A stretch of 35,733 nucleotides of DNA from Clostridiales bacterium (GTDB lineage Bacteria > Bacillota > Clostridia > Lachnospirales > Lachnospiraceae), in NCBI GenBank assembly GCA_012512855.1, contig JAAZDK010000065.1, forward strand, positions 1-35,733, given 5' to 3'. The notes beneath the pieces are model-generated. The model saw only the letters and a list, made by a program, of their open reading frames with translations. It was not told the DNA's origin and made no database searches. Shown here one piece after another: positions 20,701 to 29,029 of the stretch; the first letter of the stretch is position 1, and the number at the start of each line of letters is the position of its first letter. Position numbers and translations under genes: made by a program.

Positions 20701-23700
20701 GGCTGTAGATACCGTTACAACTGGAGACGCTTCCCGATATACACTTAAGAACTTTTATGTAGATGTGGATATAATTACCAACACCGAAAGAGCGGGAGGT
20801 ATCATAGGATATTCAATAGTAGATAACGCCGAGAAGAATACCAATGGCCTTGTTCTTGGTAATGTTGCATCCACAATGCGTAAAGCAGGAGGTACTGCGC
20901 AGGAAATTGAGGTCGGCAGATTTTTTGGATTTGTTGATCCTGACTTCAGTAATCCGAATATCTATGGCTATGAGCTTTCCAGAGTAAACGGAGCCATAGT
21001 GAAGAGCAATGATGGGACAATATTAAGCTATGATGAGCTTACTGATCCTAATACCTATATGTATGGCGGCAAGCTGTATTGGGATGAAGAGTTTGAGCTT
21101 GATCAGGAAAAGCTGTCAATGGGTATAATGCCTAAGCTGAAGGATTTAATGGGTAATCTTCTGCCCTATCAGAAGGATTACTACATACCTCAGAATCCAG
21201 TAAAGGTTACCGAGATAATCTCCAAATCGGAAACCGGTGATATCTTTACGGTACAGATTAATACTGAGCATGATCCTGCCATTACTCTAGAAGGGGCGGA
21301 ATTTGACGGCCTGATTCCTTCCGGAGCTGATGGAGACATAGAAATAAGCAGAGACGATGATTTGGAGGAGAATGTTTCAAGAACCTACCTTACATATCAG
21401 CTTAAGCTGGTTGGCTATTATGATGCCTATTACCTGACAGAGCTGAAATATAAGGATGCGGGAAGCGAAGATCCTGATATGCTTCTTACACAGGAGGAGT
21501 ATCTTAATGTGGGAATAGCTTCTCAATATCTGAATATAAGCTCTGTTGATGACTGGAACAGGGAGATGGCACCGGAGCGAAACGGACGAAAGGGTTATAA
21601 TGTAAGGATCATGAATGATCTTGATTTCGATGGCAGAGAAGCACAAATAAATGTAATCGTGAATAGTTTGCTTGGCTCAGAGACTGAAGAGGGGAAATGG
21701 AAAACCATAAAGAATATTAAAATGACCACTTCAGAACCACTGATAGATAAAGCATATGGCAAGGTATACTTCTTGAACTTTGAGGACATAGAATATAAAA
21801 AGACTGACAACAATAATGCTGAAACCTTTGGTTTATTTGGCACCGTAACGGGAGGCTTTGAGAATGTAAGCTTCAAGAATATAACAATTGAAGCACGTAA
21901 CAGCTATTATGTGGGTATTGCCGGATTATCATACGGCTATAACAATACCGTAACCATGCAGGATATTAACGTTAAGGCTACATTCAGCTCTGTGCCCTCA
22001 AAAAGAGGGACGGGAGGTCTGATTGGAAGACTGTCCGGTTCGGCTTCGGTTGTGAATGCTACCGCCAGGAACATTAATGTTGAGGGTGCAGGGTATGTAG
22101 GCGGACTGGTTGGCATTCAGGAGGATGGCAGAAACTTCTGGAACAACGAGGTGAATAATGCTCTCGTTTCCTCATTGCAGAATACCACCTTCTATCCGTA
22201 TGCCGGAGGAATAGTCGGATATGCTCAAACATCAACCCTGTCAAAAACATTTGGCAACAACAGAGTATTTAATGCGGTTGTACTGGGAACCAACTATGTC
22301 GGCGGTGTTGTGGGACAAGGTAATACAACCGGTGACGCTTTACTGACTAACCGAGAAAATGATGACTACACAACTCAGGTGGACAATGTGTTTGTTGTCG
22401 GACTTGGATATTCGGTCGGAGGAGTAGCCGGAGCAGGCAGGGTACAAAGAGCGGAAGTAAGAGATTCATCAGTATATGGTTATTATTATGTAGGCGGCGT
22501 AATAGGCAGCGGCTCGGCCATATACTCCTATTGCCTGGATTCGGTTGTATCAACCCCTTATGACAGAGAAAACCTCAATGAAGGCAATAAGAAGTTCCAG
22601 GATGCCGTTAAGAATAAGAAAGATGAGCTGGCAGACAATACAAAGGCTTATACGGCTTTATCTCAGCTGATTACTACATCAAGAAACAGCAGCTTATCAA
22701 GCTTGCCAACTGACAGTAAAAACAGTATTATAGGCGGTATCAGTGGCAGAACAATAACCGCATGGAATACAATTGCGGCAAATTGCACGGTTGGCTCCTT
22801 TGGTGCCAGGGATGTAGGCGGCACAGTAGGAAGGACAGAATCCGGTTCTCTTGAGGACTGGCCATATCGAACCATGTCTAACGGAACAATCGGCTGTACT
22901 GTATATGGAGCCATAAATATCGGCGGAGTCGTTGGCAATAGCACCAGGAGCTATATCAGCAACTGCTACAGTAACGCAAATGTAACGGCAACAAAGGAGT
23001 ATGCGGGAGGCATAACCGGCTATATCAAGGCCAATGTTTCAAATCAGGGACAGACACCATATATCAGCAGAGTTTATTATGCAGGTACCGTAACGGCTCC
23101 AAATTATGCGGCCGGTATCGTCGGAGGAATGGGCCAGAACCTGTTCAGCGTAAATGACGGCTGGCTTATGATAGGAAATGTTGCCGTTCCAAATACTGCC
23201 GACAGATATGATTTCTTCATCAACAAAATGGACAATGACAAGGGCAATATAAGAAAGGCGATGGTATACGAGGGAAGCACCATAACCAAGGGTGAAAATA
23301 ACACCATCATGGCTGCGGATTATTATCAAAATAACCCGAACATTGAAATTGCCCTGGCAAACACAGATGCTTTGAAAGAAAAGAATACCTATATTAATTA
23401 TCTTGGCTGGAACACTGACGCAAGCTCATTGACCTATACCAGCAGGTATTATAATTACAATGGCCTTAAAAATGGTTACATGCCTTATCTGACTCATGTT
23501 CCTGAAAATAACTATTATTCTACTTCTGCAATGAGGATAATGAAGTATCAGGAGGGATATAAGCCGGATCCGGCAGATCCTTCAAAGCCGTTAATTAAGG
23601 ATGGTAACTATGTATATAAATATGAAACATATGACGGTGGAATCCCTATTCCGGGTACCGGAAATAAGGTAATACAAAAAACTTTAGCCATACCTCTGGT

Positions 23701-25843
23701 ATCAATGCCGAGACCTGAGGTCTATACATCAGATGTGGATAAGGTAAATATTGAATTTACAAATGAAGATCCTGATGCCGTCCTTGCGGTATATGCAGAC
23801 GGAGTCCTGGTGGCTGAGACTAAAATAGACAGAAGGACATTTACCTTAAGCTACAATTTCAGAAGCGAACTGGAGCTTGCAGTCAGAAAGCAGGACAGGG
23901 TGAACAGTTATAGCTTCTGGCCTGAGGATCTGGCAAGGAATGTTATGACCTGGGGGGCAAATTATTACTATGTTACCGGCGGTGGAATTGCAGGAAGCCG
24001 GGAGCTTTCCGGTACATTTGTCAATATTTATAACGGAAAGGCTTTGAGTGCCGACGGCAGGGTATATGATCTGCAGACAGGCGAGCTTGCTGGTTTTGCC
24101 GGCAGGATGGAAATAGCAGAGACCAGACCTTTGCACAGCTTTAGCTATGAAGGCTACAGGATCAATACATTTGCCAACTATACGCTTGTTGATGATACCG
24201 TCCGGAACGATATGAGGCTGTATGTGAAGAACGGAGAGTTAACCGCCATATCCTCACAGATGGATGTGATATGGGACAGTATCATAATTGACAATTATAA
24301 TGGAGACAAATACTGTATTGTGCTGACCGACGGCATGATTGTAAATATGACTGACAGTAGGGTAAATATGCCGAAGGATTTTGTCAATCAGGACATCCTG
24401 TATATGACCCATAACATTAACAGTAACAGCCATATCCTGCTTGTACGCTATGATGACGGAGCAGTTGCCGGTTTCAATTATATAACCGGAGAGCTTCTTC
24501 CGATAGTAAGTCCAAGGGGTAAAACAACTGACCTTAATGATCCTAATGCGGTCATCAACCGAACAGTCAAAACATCAATGACCAACTTTGCATCTCTCTA
24601 CAAGGATGCCATACAGTTTGAGACAAGCCTTGAAAATATAGGCTGGGCTGAGATTAATGGAAGCAACACCGATTTAGGTTTGGCGATACCGGAGAACGGT
24701 TTGCTTACGGAATATGACCAGGCATTAATGGAGTTTGAAGAGGATCAGTATGTGGAAAGATTTAAGGCAGATAAAAAGTCACTTACAGCCTCCGAAATCG
24801 AACAGGCTCAGGCGGCTAATCAGGAGAGGTTTATTAACGAAAGCCTTCAGAAAATAGAAGAGGCTATAAAAGAGGCACTGGAGGCAAACGGTGCAATATC
24901 CGAAACGCAGCTGGATGCAATTGCAGCCTCATTGGATTATCTGAAGGAAATGGGTGCTCCTCTTAACAGCATAGCTTTATTGGAGGAGAAGCTGGCCGTA
25001 CTGACTGATCTGGTAAGAGGCTACAGCAGGTTTGATGATCCAAACAGTCCGTACTTTGACGGTTTTGTCAATGCCGATTTGATTTCACCGGATGAGGCGG
25101 GTGGTCAGATTGCCGGCATGGGCGGCAGTGATTCGGTTAATGGTGTAAATGCCGGATTGCCGCAGGATACGGGCTCAGATGAGAATTCTACATCGACTGA
25201 CAACGGACAGGCAAGCCAGGCTGATACTCAAGCCGATGATGAGGATAAGGCCGACTCGGATATGCCTGACGCTGATGGGCAGACAGCTGACAATGAGACT
25301 GTGAAAGATGATGCCGGTGCAGAAAAGAACGAGACAGCAGCAGAGGTTGATCCCGAGCAGGAGGGACTAGCAGCTGAGGCTGAGTCTGACGAAACGGCAG
25401 CTGATGAGTCCGCAAATGGTGACGGACCTGGCAAGGAGGATACTGTATCCGATAAGGGTACGGAAGATGAAGCTACAGCAGATGATAACAGGAATAATAG
25501 CGCTGATGAGAAGGAACGCTCTGAAAAGGAGAGCAAAAAGACTGTAAATGAAAAAACAACCAAGATACGACTTGTACCGGTTTATGACGTTGTTGAAACA
25601 AGGTATCTGTTATATGAGGAAAAGGATTTGCTGACCAAGCAGGATGAGGAGCTTGTTTCAGTCAATGAAAAGTTTGAGAAAACCGGTCGTATGGTTGATT
25701 ATCGTCCGAAGAGTAATGCTGATATCAGCTCGCCGGGAGACAGCGATATCTATGGATACATCTTACTCTCCATAGCAATATCCGGTGTCGCATTGCTGCT
25801 GGGCTATCTGCTGTACAGAAAGCACAAGGAGGCTAAGCTATGA
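14732..25843 (+). CDS. Giant doubly membrane-anchored surface protein (Fn3-like, CBM6-like, GLUG beta-helix)
   Basis: ATG 14732 is chosen over ATG 14705 because GGGGAGGAG lies about 5 bases before it. 3703 residues: membrane helix (about 7-26, up to 38); module shared with the previous protein (40-250); Thr-Pro and Lys-Pro-Ala linker (256-412) ending very acidic; Fn3-like units (420 to about 1030); CBM6-like jelly roll (about 1040-1167, ending in a KHTIYIVADTGG strand); three GLUG/M26-N-like beta-helix regions (about 1290-1600, 1742-2150, 2265-2980), each opening with a 'dDId...G.ldG.g' type start and carrying GG(L/I/V)(V/I)G repeats; beta-propeller-like region (about 2990-3266); helical coiled coil (3320-3433); acidic disordered stretch (3470-3610); C-terminal membrane helix (about 3672-3692) and basic tail. 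Both ends should be cytoplasmic, leaving a loop of some 3600 residues outside. The protease domain that follows GLUG in Zmp/IgA1 proteases is not seen. Role inferred: surface machine part or glycan-binding adhesin. Confidence 0.85.
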   Translation: MKRSRLIIGLIYGLLAVTALTVFLVIRLNVFSVYLVLNHDGFLISQDEISKNIFADSLDTTAADYKLTPFSVSDIIYKRSGKYYLGEDKIPISKAYPLYINNATTTMQLDGSSELVTDDFEFLKSYPGLYIIDGKSFNPDFERAYREEFILQSLSNGLFINTKEMTLKGNFFIEKNIPINSIIRFMENEVRYYSVSGNKLILSYIKPLNSTSVVVIEDKSYLYYDFLERLGLYERDELKDPEGVPEQDNQSGNIAVNTPTPTPTPTPIPPADNINEHTEAMDEAGNDQSQIGHDLVPVETDIAVLTATPKPVEPAGKEKDRKDTESNQKDNEDLESDLPSSEEQKPSEKPIPTKQPAKPAKPAKPAEPAKPVDLPEIPEYEIQQPLESDEVDPGSGLEEDEEDEKKWKKPVVTLGEFATSVYSILNSLKIENAEYLYRSGVSFDIYEGSQLIMKKSYTVSDEVKIGPLKPDTEYRVEVTMAYLNEKGRRVDEFITEAVVRTKPLSELEPIKLTWENGDIYYNRLELKDLAILNAVKGVDSGGAYLLNETVQYLSRIELKVTGRDNESLKYNFTMNSKELNDLRNGRYIIYTTTGSIKSNTWYYYEFAFYDRFGNVLPTDGLLRGASHTCKQPPVASIRLLKNEVKNIELSINITNPDEAEIVENSLYFALYDIDGNPVETIISIMGEDGNYSEELETGYIHSLTLNGAVIRFTNLLDQQLYHIRVFCSYDINDSKGIYENAVIGELKFTTIPISALGYAFFDVKINTLDDRSANLTIKLDTNRTDRRLVELISHIDIGFAKADTMESEGISVYHEWVESGSAINIPELLPENNGLLSLTSDEVIRMKQQEEDGAFTFYVSNLLSFTDYKILIMPRVLMGTGEHEVLRDIRPYYNPDSFLTLKRTPVIEIDAIYASSNFINFYGVSVNDPDKAIVKYPVTIMVYDEEERLVSVVDITSEENVEKIEFTKLEQNRLYTFRFFAYEFNNGTTIATYHRNYELYYSELFESKQYLQIATRESITGSIRILQLNRNKINYQVDYLVRDGYIRSHTNKVTVYNGYRFTSNSVTRALYSLEVDFDENRINGFQIYYSYIKPTNYWIYLENPDTNPYAQPIGSTTVSEETLGSEYARWSNVELFDNSRELTGKHTIYIVADTGGNGGIHCLYGIRFLNAEISPEDKYYANMETIITDVNQELVDASYLLYIYKDGIWQEVIRHSWSRNTDGTYKLDIYRRNSENKEYLAESKIIEGSERSICSNLYYEVDKGYHNYRFELYVRVFTYEIRLDYEEFSSEQEIIGIRTEEDLKNIRFGLNKKYFVLNDIETTDQLVRITNTADFNGELDFRGHRLIYNSRYPFIYRIGSRGILQNLVLVHNAAWGTISDTSNVSYLIYANLGKIRNLMLILNNGDVNERYRSEACGLSLYNLESGVIENFVIKLNNPFVVTNTASGFVTYNRGTIRNGYIYGEPIRMTNSLYITESQYASDNYIGGLVTYNRPSGIIENVFSLIDIYTRENLSANDSVATIVSRNYGETRNSFAVGDVYYDRKIRKNYGPAYRNGRTTSQVKNVFYHSDNEYGDTDNKWIAKAVLHDMTWYDLLFNDPSTSRTNQFDLNYVRMGYYPHVKWSYLMPVQENIKLPELDNNYKIEILSSMVVEQGDNYAKAVITFNNPEKLPIKEINVRWLNTQILSQEEDGDFYRVTVLLTLPAVTKYYSEYTITSFKYTLGFSYLEYTREYYDDEEAPTIPAEFYMPVSTFEEWVAIKNDYEQNYRLVADIDCNYRAPRDIVLPGDLTVVDITKENAIKDAFRGKLDGNGFRLRFVNTGEYGYVIGKLLGTVKNLTVERLDLTEGKSSYKGFVGRMMEGSVVDNVHILGMKAVSYHYCGAIAADAYMAIIMNSSAHDVEISSVADAAYTQYIGGLLGRHRATSAESIYADIKIYNSYVDNIKIEALSAGDIGGVGGLVGLIRASAEINNVYVVNGKINTVFKNAGGLIGAVDTVTTGDASRYTLKNFYVDVDIITNTERAGGIIGYSIVDNAEKNTNGLVLGNVASTMRKAGGTAQEIEVGRFFGFVDPDFSNPNIYGYELSRVNGAIVKSNDGTILSYDELTDPNTYMYGGKLYWDEEFELDQEKLSMGIMPKLKDLMGNLLPYQKDYYIPQNPVKVTEIISKSETGDIFTVQINTEHDPAITLEGAEFDGLIPSGADGDIEISRDDDLEENVSRTYLTYQLKLVGYYDAYYLTELKYKDAGSEDPDMLLTQEEYLNVGIASQYLNISSVDDWNREMAPERNGRKGYNVRIMNDLDFDGREAQINVIVNSLLGSETEEGKWKTIKNIKMTTSEPLIDKAYGKVYFLNFEDIEYKKTDNNNAETFGLFGTVTGGFENVSFKNITIEARNSYYVGIAGLSYGYNNTVTMQDINVKATFSSVPSKRGTGGLIGRLSGSASVVNATARNINVEGAGYVGGLVGIQEDGRNFWNNEVNNALVSSLQNTTFYPYAGGIVGYAQTSTLSKTFGNNRVFNAVVLGTNYVGGVVGQGNTTGDALLTNRENDDYTTQVDNVFVVGLGYSVGGVAGAGRVQRAEVRDSSVYGYYYVGGVIGSGSAIYSYCLDSVVSTPYDRENLNEGNKKFQDAVKNKKDELADNTKAYTALSQLITTSRNSSLSSLPTDSKNSIIGGISGRTITAWNTIAANCTVGSFGARDVGGTVGRTESGSLEDWPYRTMSNGTIGCTVYGAINIGGVVGNSTRSYISNCYSNANVTATKEYAGGITGYIKANVSNQGQTPYISRVYYAGTVTAPNYAAGIVGGMGQNLFSVNDGWLMIGNVAVPNTADRYDFFINKMDNDKGNIRKAMVYEGSTITKGENNTIMAADYYQNNPNIEIALANTDALKEKNTYINYLGWNTDASSLTYTSRYYNYNGLKNGYMPYLTHVPENNYYSTSAMRIMKYQEGYKPDPADPSKPLIKDGNYVYKYETYDGGIPIPGTGNKVIQKTLAIPLVSMPRPEVYTSDVDKVNIEFTNEDPDAVLAVYADGVLVAETKIDRRTFTLSYNFRSELELAVRKQDRVNSYSFWPEDLARNVMTWGANYYYVTGGGIAGSRELSGTFVNIYNGKALSADGRVYDLQTGELAGFAGRMEIAETRPLHSFSYEGYRINTFANYTLVDDTVRNDMRLYVKNGELTAISSQMDVIWDSIIIDNYNGDKYCIVLTDGMIVNMTDSRVNMPKDFVNQDILYMTHNINSNSHILLVRYDDGAVAGFNYITGELLPIVSPRGKTTDLNDPNAVINRTVKTSMTNFASLYKDAIQFETSLENIGWAEINGSNTDLGLAIPENGLLTEYDQALMEFEEDQYVERFKADKKSLTASEIEQAQAANQERFINESLQKIEEAIKEALEANGAISETQLDAIAASLDYLKEMGAPLNSIALLEEKLAVLTDLVRGYSRFDDPNSPYFDGFVNADLISPDEAGGQIAGMGGSDSVNGVNAGLPQDTGSDENSTSTDNGQASQADTQADDEDKADSDMPDADGQTADNETVKDDAGAEKNETAAEVDPEQEGLAAEAESDETAADESANGDGPGKEDTVSDKGTEDEATADDNRNNSADEKERSEKESKKTVNEKTTKIRLVPVYDVVETRYLLYEEKDLLTKQDEELVSVNEKFEKTGRMVDYRPKSNADISSPGDSDIYGYILLSIAISGVALLLGYLLYRKHKEAKL

Positions 25844-28125
25844 AAATAAAGGGTATTGTGTTGACTCTTTCCGGTATTGTTATAGTAGCATTGATTCTGT
25901 TCATGACGAAATTGGCCATAGACAGTAACAACCAAAACGTAAAGCAATATTCAGAGGCCTATCTTGGCAATGAAACGGATAAGATTGCACAAAGCATCGG
26001 AATATATCTGGAAAGCAGACATAATAATATATGTCTGCTTTCCGAGATGCTTTCGGATATGCTGCCTGATCTGCCGGCGGAAGAGTATGACAGCAGCATT
26101 ATGAATAATGACAGTCTGACAGAGATTTTAAAGAATGCAAAAGAAAGCCTATCCCTTATGGATATAATGATCTGCAATATTAAGGGCAGCGGTTTTGATC
26201 TGAAGGGTAATGAATATAAGCTGGATTCCTGTCCGCTCTATCAAAAATCGCTTCTTGGAGAGTCGGCTGTTGCATTTACTGATTTCTACTATAGCGGCGA
26301 CAGCCTGGCTATAGTTGACATTGCACCGATAAAGCGAGACAATGAGCTTATCGCATTGGTCAGAACCGCAACAGACCCGGAGAAGCTAAGGGGCCTGATG
26401 ACAACGACCGCATTTCGCGGTAACGAGGATATCTTTATTATAGAGCGGGATGGGGATATTGTACTATCGACATCGGATATTGCAATTGAGTCCAATAATA
26501 TTCTTTCATTACTGGATGAAAAGGCTGATGATTATCAGCTGCTTATTCAGGTAATTAACCAGGGAAAAAGTATTTTGTCGGTAATGAATATTAACGGACA
26601 GAAGCATAGCATTTACTACCGGGGAGTAGATGGGGCAGGCAAGTTGGGGGTAATGACCATTGTTTTGCAGAAGCAGATGATAGAAGCATACAGAATTGCT
26701 AATAGCTCGGAGCTTAACCGCCTGCTTGTTGTGACAGTAATTCTTGCCTCTGCCGCAATCATAATACTGATAGCTATATCAATATATGAAATCATTAAGA
26801 GAAGGAAGGCGGAGTATATTGCCTTTAACGATCCGATAACCGGTGGTATGAATTTCAACAGCTTCAGAAAATTTGCCATAAGGAACATTCAGAAAGCAAG
26901 CGATAAATTTGCTATTGTGCAGATGGATATTGATAAATTCGATTATATCAGAGAATTCTTTGGTCAGAATGAAATCAAACGTCTGCAAAAATGCATAGCA
27001 GATGTGCTGGCATCCAATATGCAGGATGATGAGCTCTTTTGTCGATACAGCTCAAAATATTTTAACATCCTGCTTAAATATCACAATAAAGAGGAGCTTG
27101 CTAACAGAATAGCCTATTTGAACAACCTAATTAAAAACTATGAGGAGGAGAGAAGGGACAGCAATAAATACGAATTTATCCTGAGATTTGGCATTTATTT
27201 GGTGACAGAGGATGATAATGATATTGAGCATATGGTAGATAAGGCAAATCAGGCATTACTGCATATAAAGGACGACCGAAGCAATCTGATGAATTTCTTC
27301 TCCAATTCAATGTACGACAGACTGCATGATGAAAATGAAATTATGGAGGGTATGTACAGGGCGATAGAAGAGAAGGAATTGGTTCTTTATCTGTTACCGA
27401 AATATAACCTTAAAACCGGCCTGCAGGTAGGGGCGGAGGCACTTGTAAGATGGATGCATCCGGATAAGGGACTTTTATATCCCGGCCGCTTTATCAGTGT
27501 GTTTGAAAGGACCGGCTTTATCGGTAAAATGGATATGTATATGCTGGATCAGATGTGTCGCCTGCTTAGAGACTGGACCAAAAAGGGCTATCGTCCTATG
27601 CCCTTGTCACTGAATATATCAAGGCTTAACCTTTATGACCCCAACTTCATAAAGAATGTGCTGGAGATAACAGAAAAATACGGTGTTCCTACAGAGCTGC
27701 TGATATTTGAAATATCGGAAGAATCGATTCAGGACAATATGGAGCTGGCGGCAGGCTTTATCAGAGAATTCCGGAAGCATGGCTTCATAGTATCCATTGA
27801 CAATTTTGGTACAGGCAACGTATCTTTGGATACCCTATATCATATTCATGTGGATGAGCTCAAGCTGGATAAAAGCTATATTCAGGAAGCGGAAAAGTCC
27901 GACAGAGGACTGATGATTATCCAGAGTATAATAGATACCGCAAAGAGACTGGATATCAAGGTGGTATCCCAGGGGGTTATGAGCCAGAAGCAGGCAAAGC
28001 AGCTGGGACTGATGGGCTGCGATATGCTGCAGGGCTTTGTATTCTCGGAGCCGCTTCCTGTAAATGAGTATGAAGACTATGCCTACGGACCAAGAGCATT
28101 GGATAATAAAATAAGAGTATCATAA
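25840..28125 (+). CDS. Membrane protein with sensor, degenerate GGDEF and degenerate EAL domains
   Basis: 761 residues; ATG overlaps the giant gene's TGA (ATGA), so translation is probably coupled. Membrane helix (about 5-26), extracytoplasmic sensor (30-285, Cache-like in position and size), membrane helix (288-310), GGDEF-like domain (330-480) with SSKYF (404-408) in place of GGDEF, and EAL domain (about 510-745). In the EAL domain E533 (EAL), N592, E624, D654, K675 and Q731 are kept, but the second Asp of the DDFGTG loop is N655 and the Glu of the EGVE loop is Q711. The latter two are metal or catalytic residues in active phosphodiesterases, so this protein is more likely a c-di-GMP receptor than an enzyme. 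It is the last gene of the unit, before a strong hairpin. Role inferred: couples c-di-GMP or an outside signal to the motor and surface complex. Confidence 0.88.
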   Translation: MKIKGIVLTLSGIVIVALILFMTKLAIDSNNQNVKQYSEAYLGNETDKIAQSIGIYLESRHNNICLLSEMLSDMLPDLPAEEYDSSIMNNDSLTEILKNAKESLSLMDIMICNIKGSGFDLKGNEYKLDSCPLYQKSLLGESAVAFTDFYYSGDSLAIVDIAPIKRDNELIALVRTATDPEKLRGLMTTTAFRGNEDIFIIERDGDIVLSTSDIAIESNNILSLLDEKADDYQLLIQVINQGKSILSVMNINGQKHSIYYRGVDGAGKLGVMTIVLQKQMIEAYRIANSSELNRLLVVTVILASAAIIILIAISIYEIIKRRKAEYIAFNDPITGGMNFNSFRKFAIRNIQKASDKFAIVQMDIDKFDYIREFFGQNEIKRLQKCIADVLASNMQDDELFCRYSSKYFNILLKYHNKEELANRIAYLNNLIKNYEEERRDSNKYEFILRFGIYLVTEDDNDIEHMVDKANQALLHIKDDRSNLMNFFSNSMYDRLHDENEIMEGMYRAIEEKELVLYLLPKYNLKTGLQVGAEALVRWMHPDKGLLYPGRFISVFERTGFIGKMDMYMLDQMCRLLRDWTKKGYRPMPLSLNISRLNLYDPNFIKNVLEITEKYGVPTELLIFEISEESIQDNMELAAGFIREFRKHGFIVSIDNFGTGNVSLDTLYHIHVDELKLDKSYIQEAEKSDRGLMIIQSIIDTAKRLDIKVVSQGVMSQKQAKQLGLMGCDMLQGFVFSEPLPVNEYEDYAYGPRALDNKIRVS

Positions 28126-28131
28126 AACTCA

Positions 28132-28175
28132 AAACCTCCCGGAAGTCTGATATCGGACTCTCTACCGGGAGGTTT
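28132..28175 (+). terminator. Hairpin terminator closing the motor and surface-protein operon
   Basis: Perfect 11-bp arms AAACCTCCCGG (28132-28142) and CCGGGAGGTTT (28165-28175) enclose a second, nested helix in AGTCTGATATCGGACT (28144-28159, one kind of G-U wobble). It starts 7 bases after the stop codon. The following bases are T-rich but interrupted (ATATACTTATTTATATCATTTT), so it is not a textbook U-run. Confidence 0.85.
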
Positions 28176-28249
28176 ATATACTTATTTATATCATTTTAAT
28201 ATAAGTATTATATTAATTTTTGATCATACTTTGGTCATATGAAATCAAA

Positions 28250-28273
28250 TGAATTACTGCTTGAATTACTGCT
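28250..28273. repeat. Exact tandem 12-bp duplication
   Basis: TGAATTACTGCT occurs at 28250-28261 and again directly at 28262-28273. It lies outside genes; a slippage product is the simplest reading. Confidence 0.9.
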
Positions 28274-28372
28274 GGTAGGGGTAAATTACATGCAGGCCAA
28301 AGCAAAGTTAGAGGAAATATATTTAGAGCGATTAATTTAGAGCTAATTAATGTACTGAAATTTAATTTATAT

Positions 28373-28395
28373 ACTGCAAAAATTATCTATGCAGT
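28373..28395 (-). terminator. Possible weak terminator of the plsY-like unit
   Basis: Read on the - strand, ACTGCA (28395-28390) and TGCAGT (28378-28373) form a 6-bp stem with an 11-base T-rich loop, followed by A+T-rich sequence, about 10 bases after the plsY-like stop. The stem is short and there is no clean U-run, so this is tentative. Confidence 0.3.
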
Positions 28396-28405
28396 TATTT
28401 CGGAA

Positions 28406-29029
28406 TTATTTATGTGCGTTTTTAAGCTGCTGCCAGGGGCCAAATTGAAATGATGCCTTTGTGTTTTCATATACCAAAAGGTGCTTTATTATCACGATAA
28501 CTGCTATAAGAATGCTGCCGTAACGAATTCCCTGAGCCGGACAGTAGAAAAAGCTGTATAAAGCAAATAATGTATATGAAATGATGCAGCGAAGGCCGTC
28601 CGGACGGATAATTATAAAAAAGGTAAAGAAAAAGAGAGGAAGTGCCAATGCCAGTACTATAAAGCTGTCGGGAAGAAGCCCTAACAAGCAGCCGAAGGAC
28701 GAGGCAATTGCCTTGCCACCATGCCAGTTAAACAGGGGGGCGGTGGCATGTCCCAGAACAGGGGCTGCCAGAACCGGTATAAAATACATGCTTTCAATAT
28801 CCAGATATTTTGCCGCGACATATACCGGTACAAATCCCTTTGCAACATCCAGGAAAATTGCCGGGATACCGTATTTTACTCCAGCATGTTTGATTATATT
28901 TGCAGCACCGGGATTTTTGTCGTCACTGATTTCTGTGATATCGATATTACAAATATATTTACCAATCATGTAGCTGTACAGGATGCTTCCGGATATAAAG
29001 CCTGCAGCAATAAAAAGTATATATTGCAT
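28406..29029 (-). CDS. plsY: PlsY-family glycerol-3-phosphate acyltransferase
   Basis: Integral membrane protein of 207 residues. PlsY transfers an acyl group from acyl-phosphate to glycerol-3-phosphate, the first step of phospholipid synthesis in Firmicutes. Family motifs are visible: GSILYSYMIGK near the start, NPGAANIIK (about residue 40), LDVAKGFVP (about 60), and LGHATAPLFNWHGGKA (about 93). The variant HGGKA replaces the usual KGGKG, and NPGAAN replaces NPGATN or NPGSTN, so this is a divergent member and may be a second copy with its own acceptor. I used ATG 29029, whose first base overlaps the upstream TGA (TGATG); a TTG at 29032 is possible. It pairs with the glycosyltransferase upstream, pointing to a lipid role, perhaps a glycolipid or lipid anchor. 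Confidence 0.85.
   Translation of the reverse strand: MQYILFIAAGFISGSILYSYMIGKYICNIDITEISDDKNPGAANIIKHAGVKYGIPAIFLDVAKGFVPVYVAAKYLDIESMYFIPVLAAPVLGHATAPLFNWHGGKAIASSFGCLLGLLPDSFIVLALALPLFFFTFFIIIRPDGLRCIISYTLFALYSFFYCPAQGIRYGSILIAVIVIIKHLLVYENTKASFQFGPWQQLKNAHK

Larger units (their letters stand above)
28126..28405. other. Intergenic region between convergent units
   Basis: 280 bases that hold the terminator of the + strand unit, an exact tandem 12-bp duplication, and A+T-rich weak inverted repeats (for example ATTAATT at 28331-28337 with AATTAAT at 28345-28351). I see no gene and no convincing promoter here, as expected between convergent genes. Confidence 0.7.

Noticed and set aside
14732-25843. 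IgA1/Zmp-type zinc metalloprotease
   Set aside because: The GLUG regions resemble the N-terminal part of such proteases, but I find no HExxH-containing catalytic domain in this chain.
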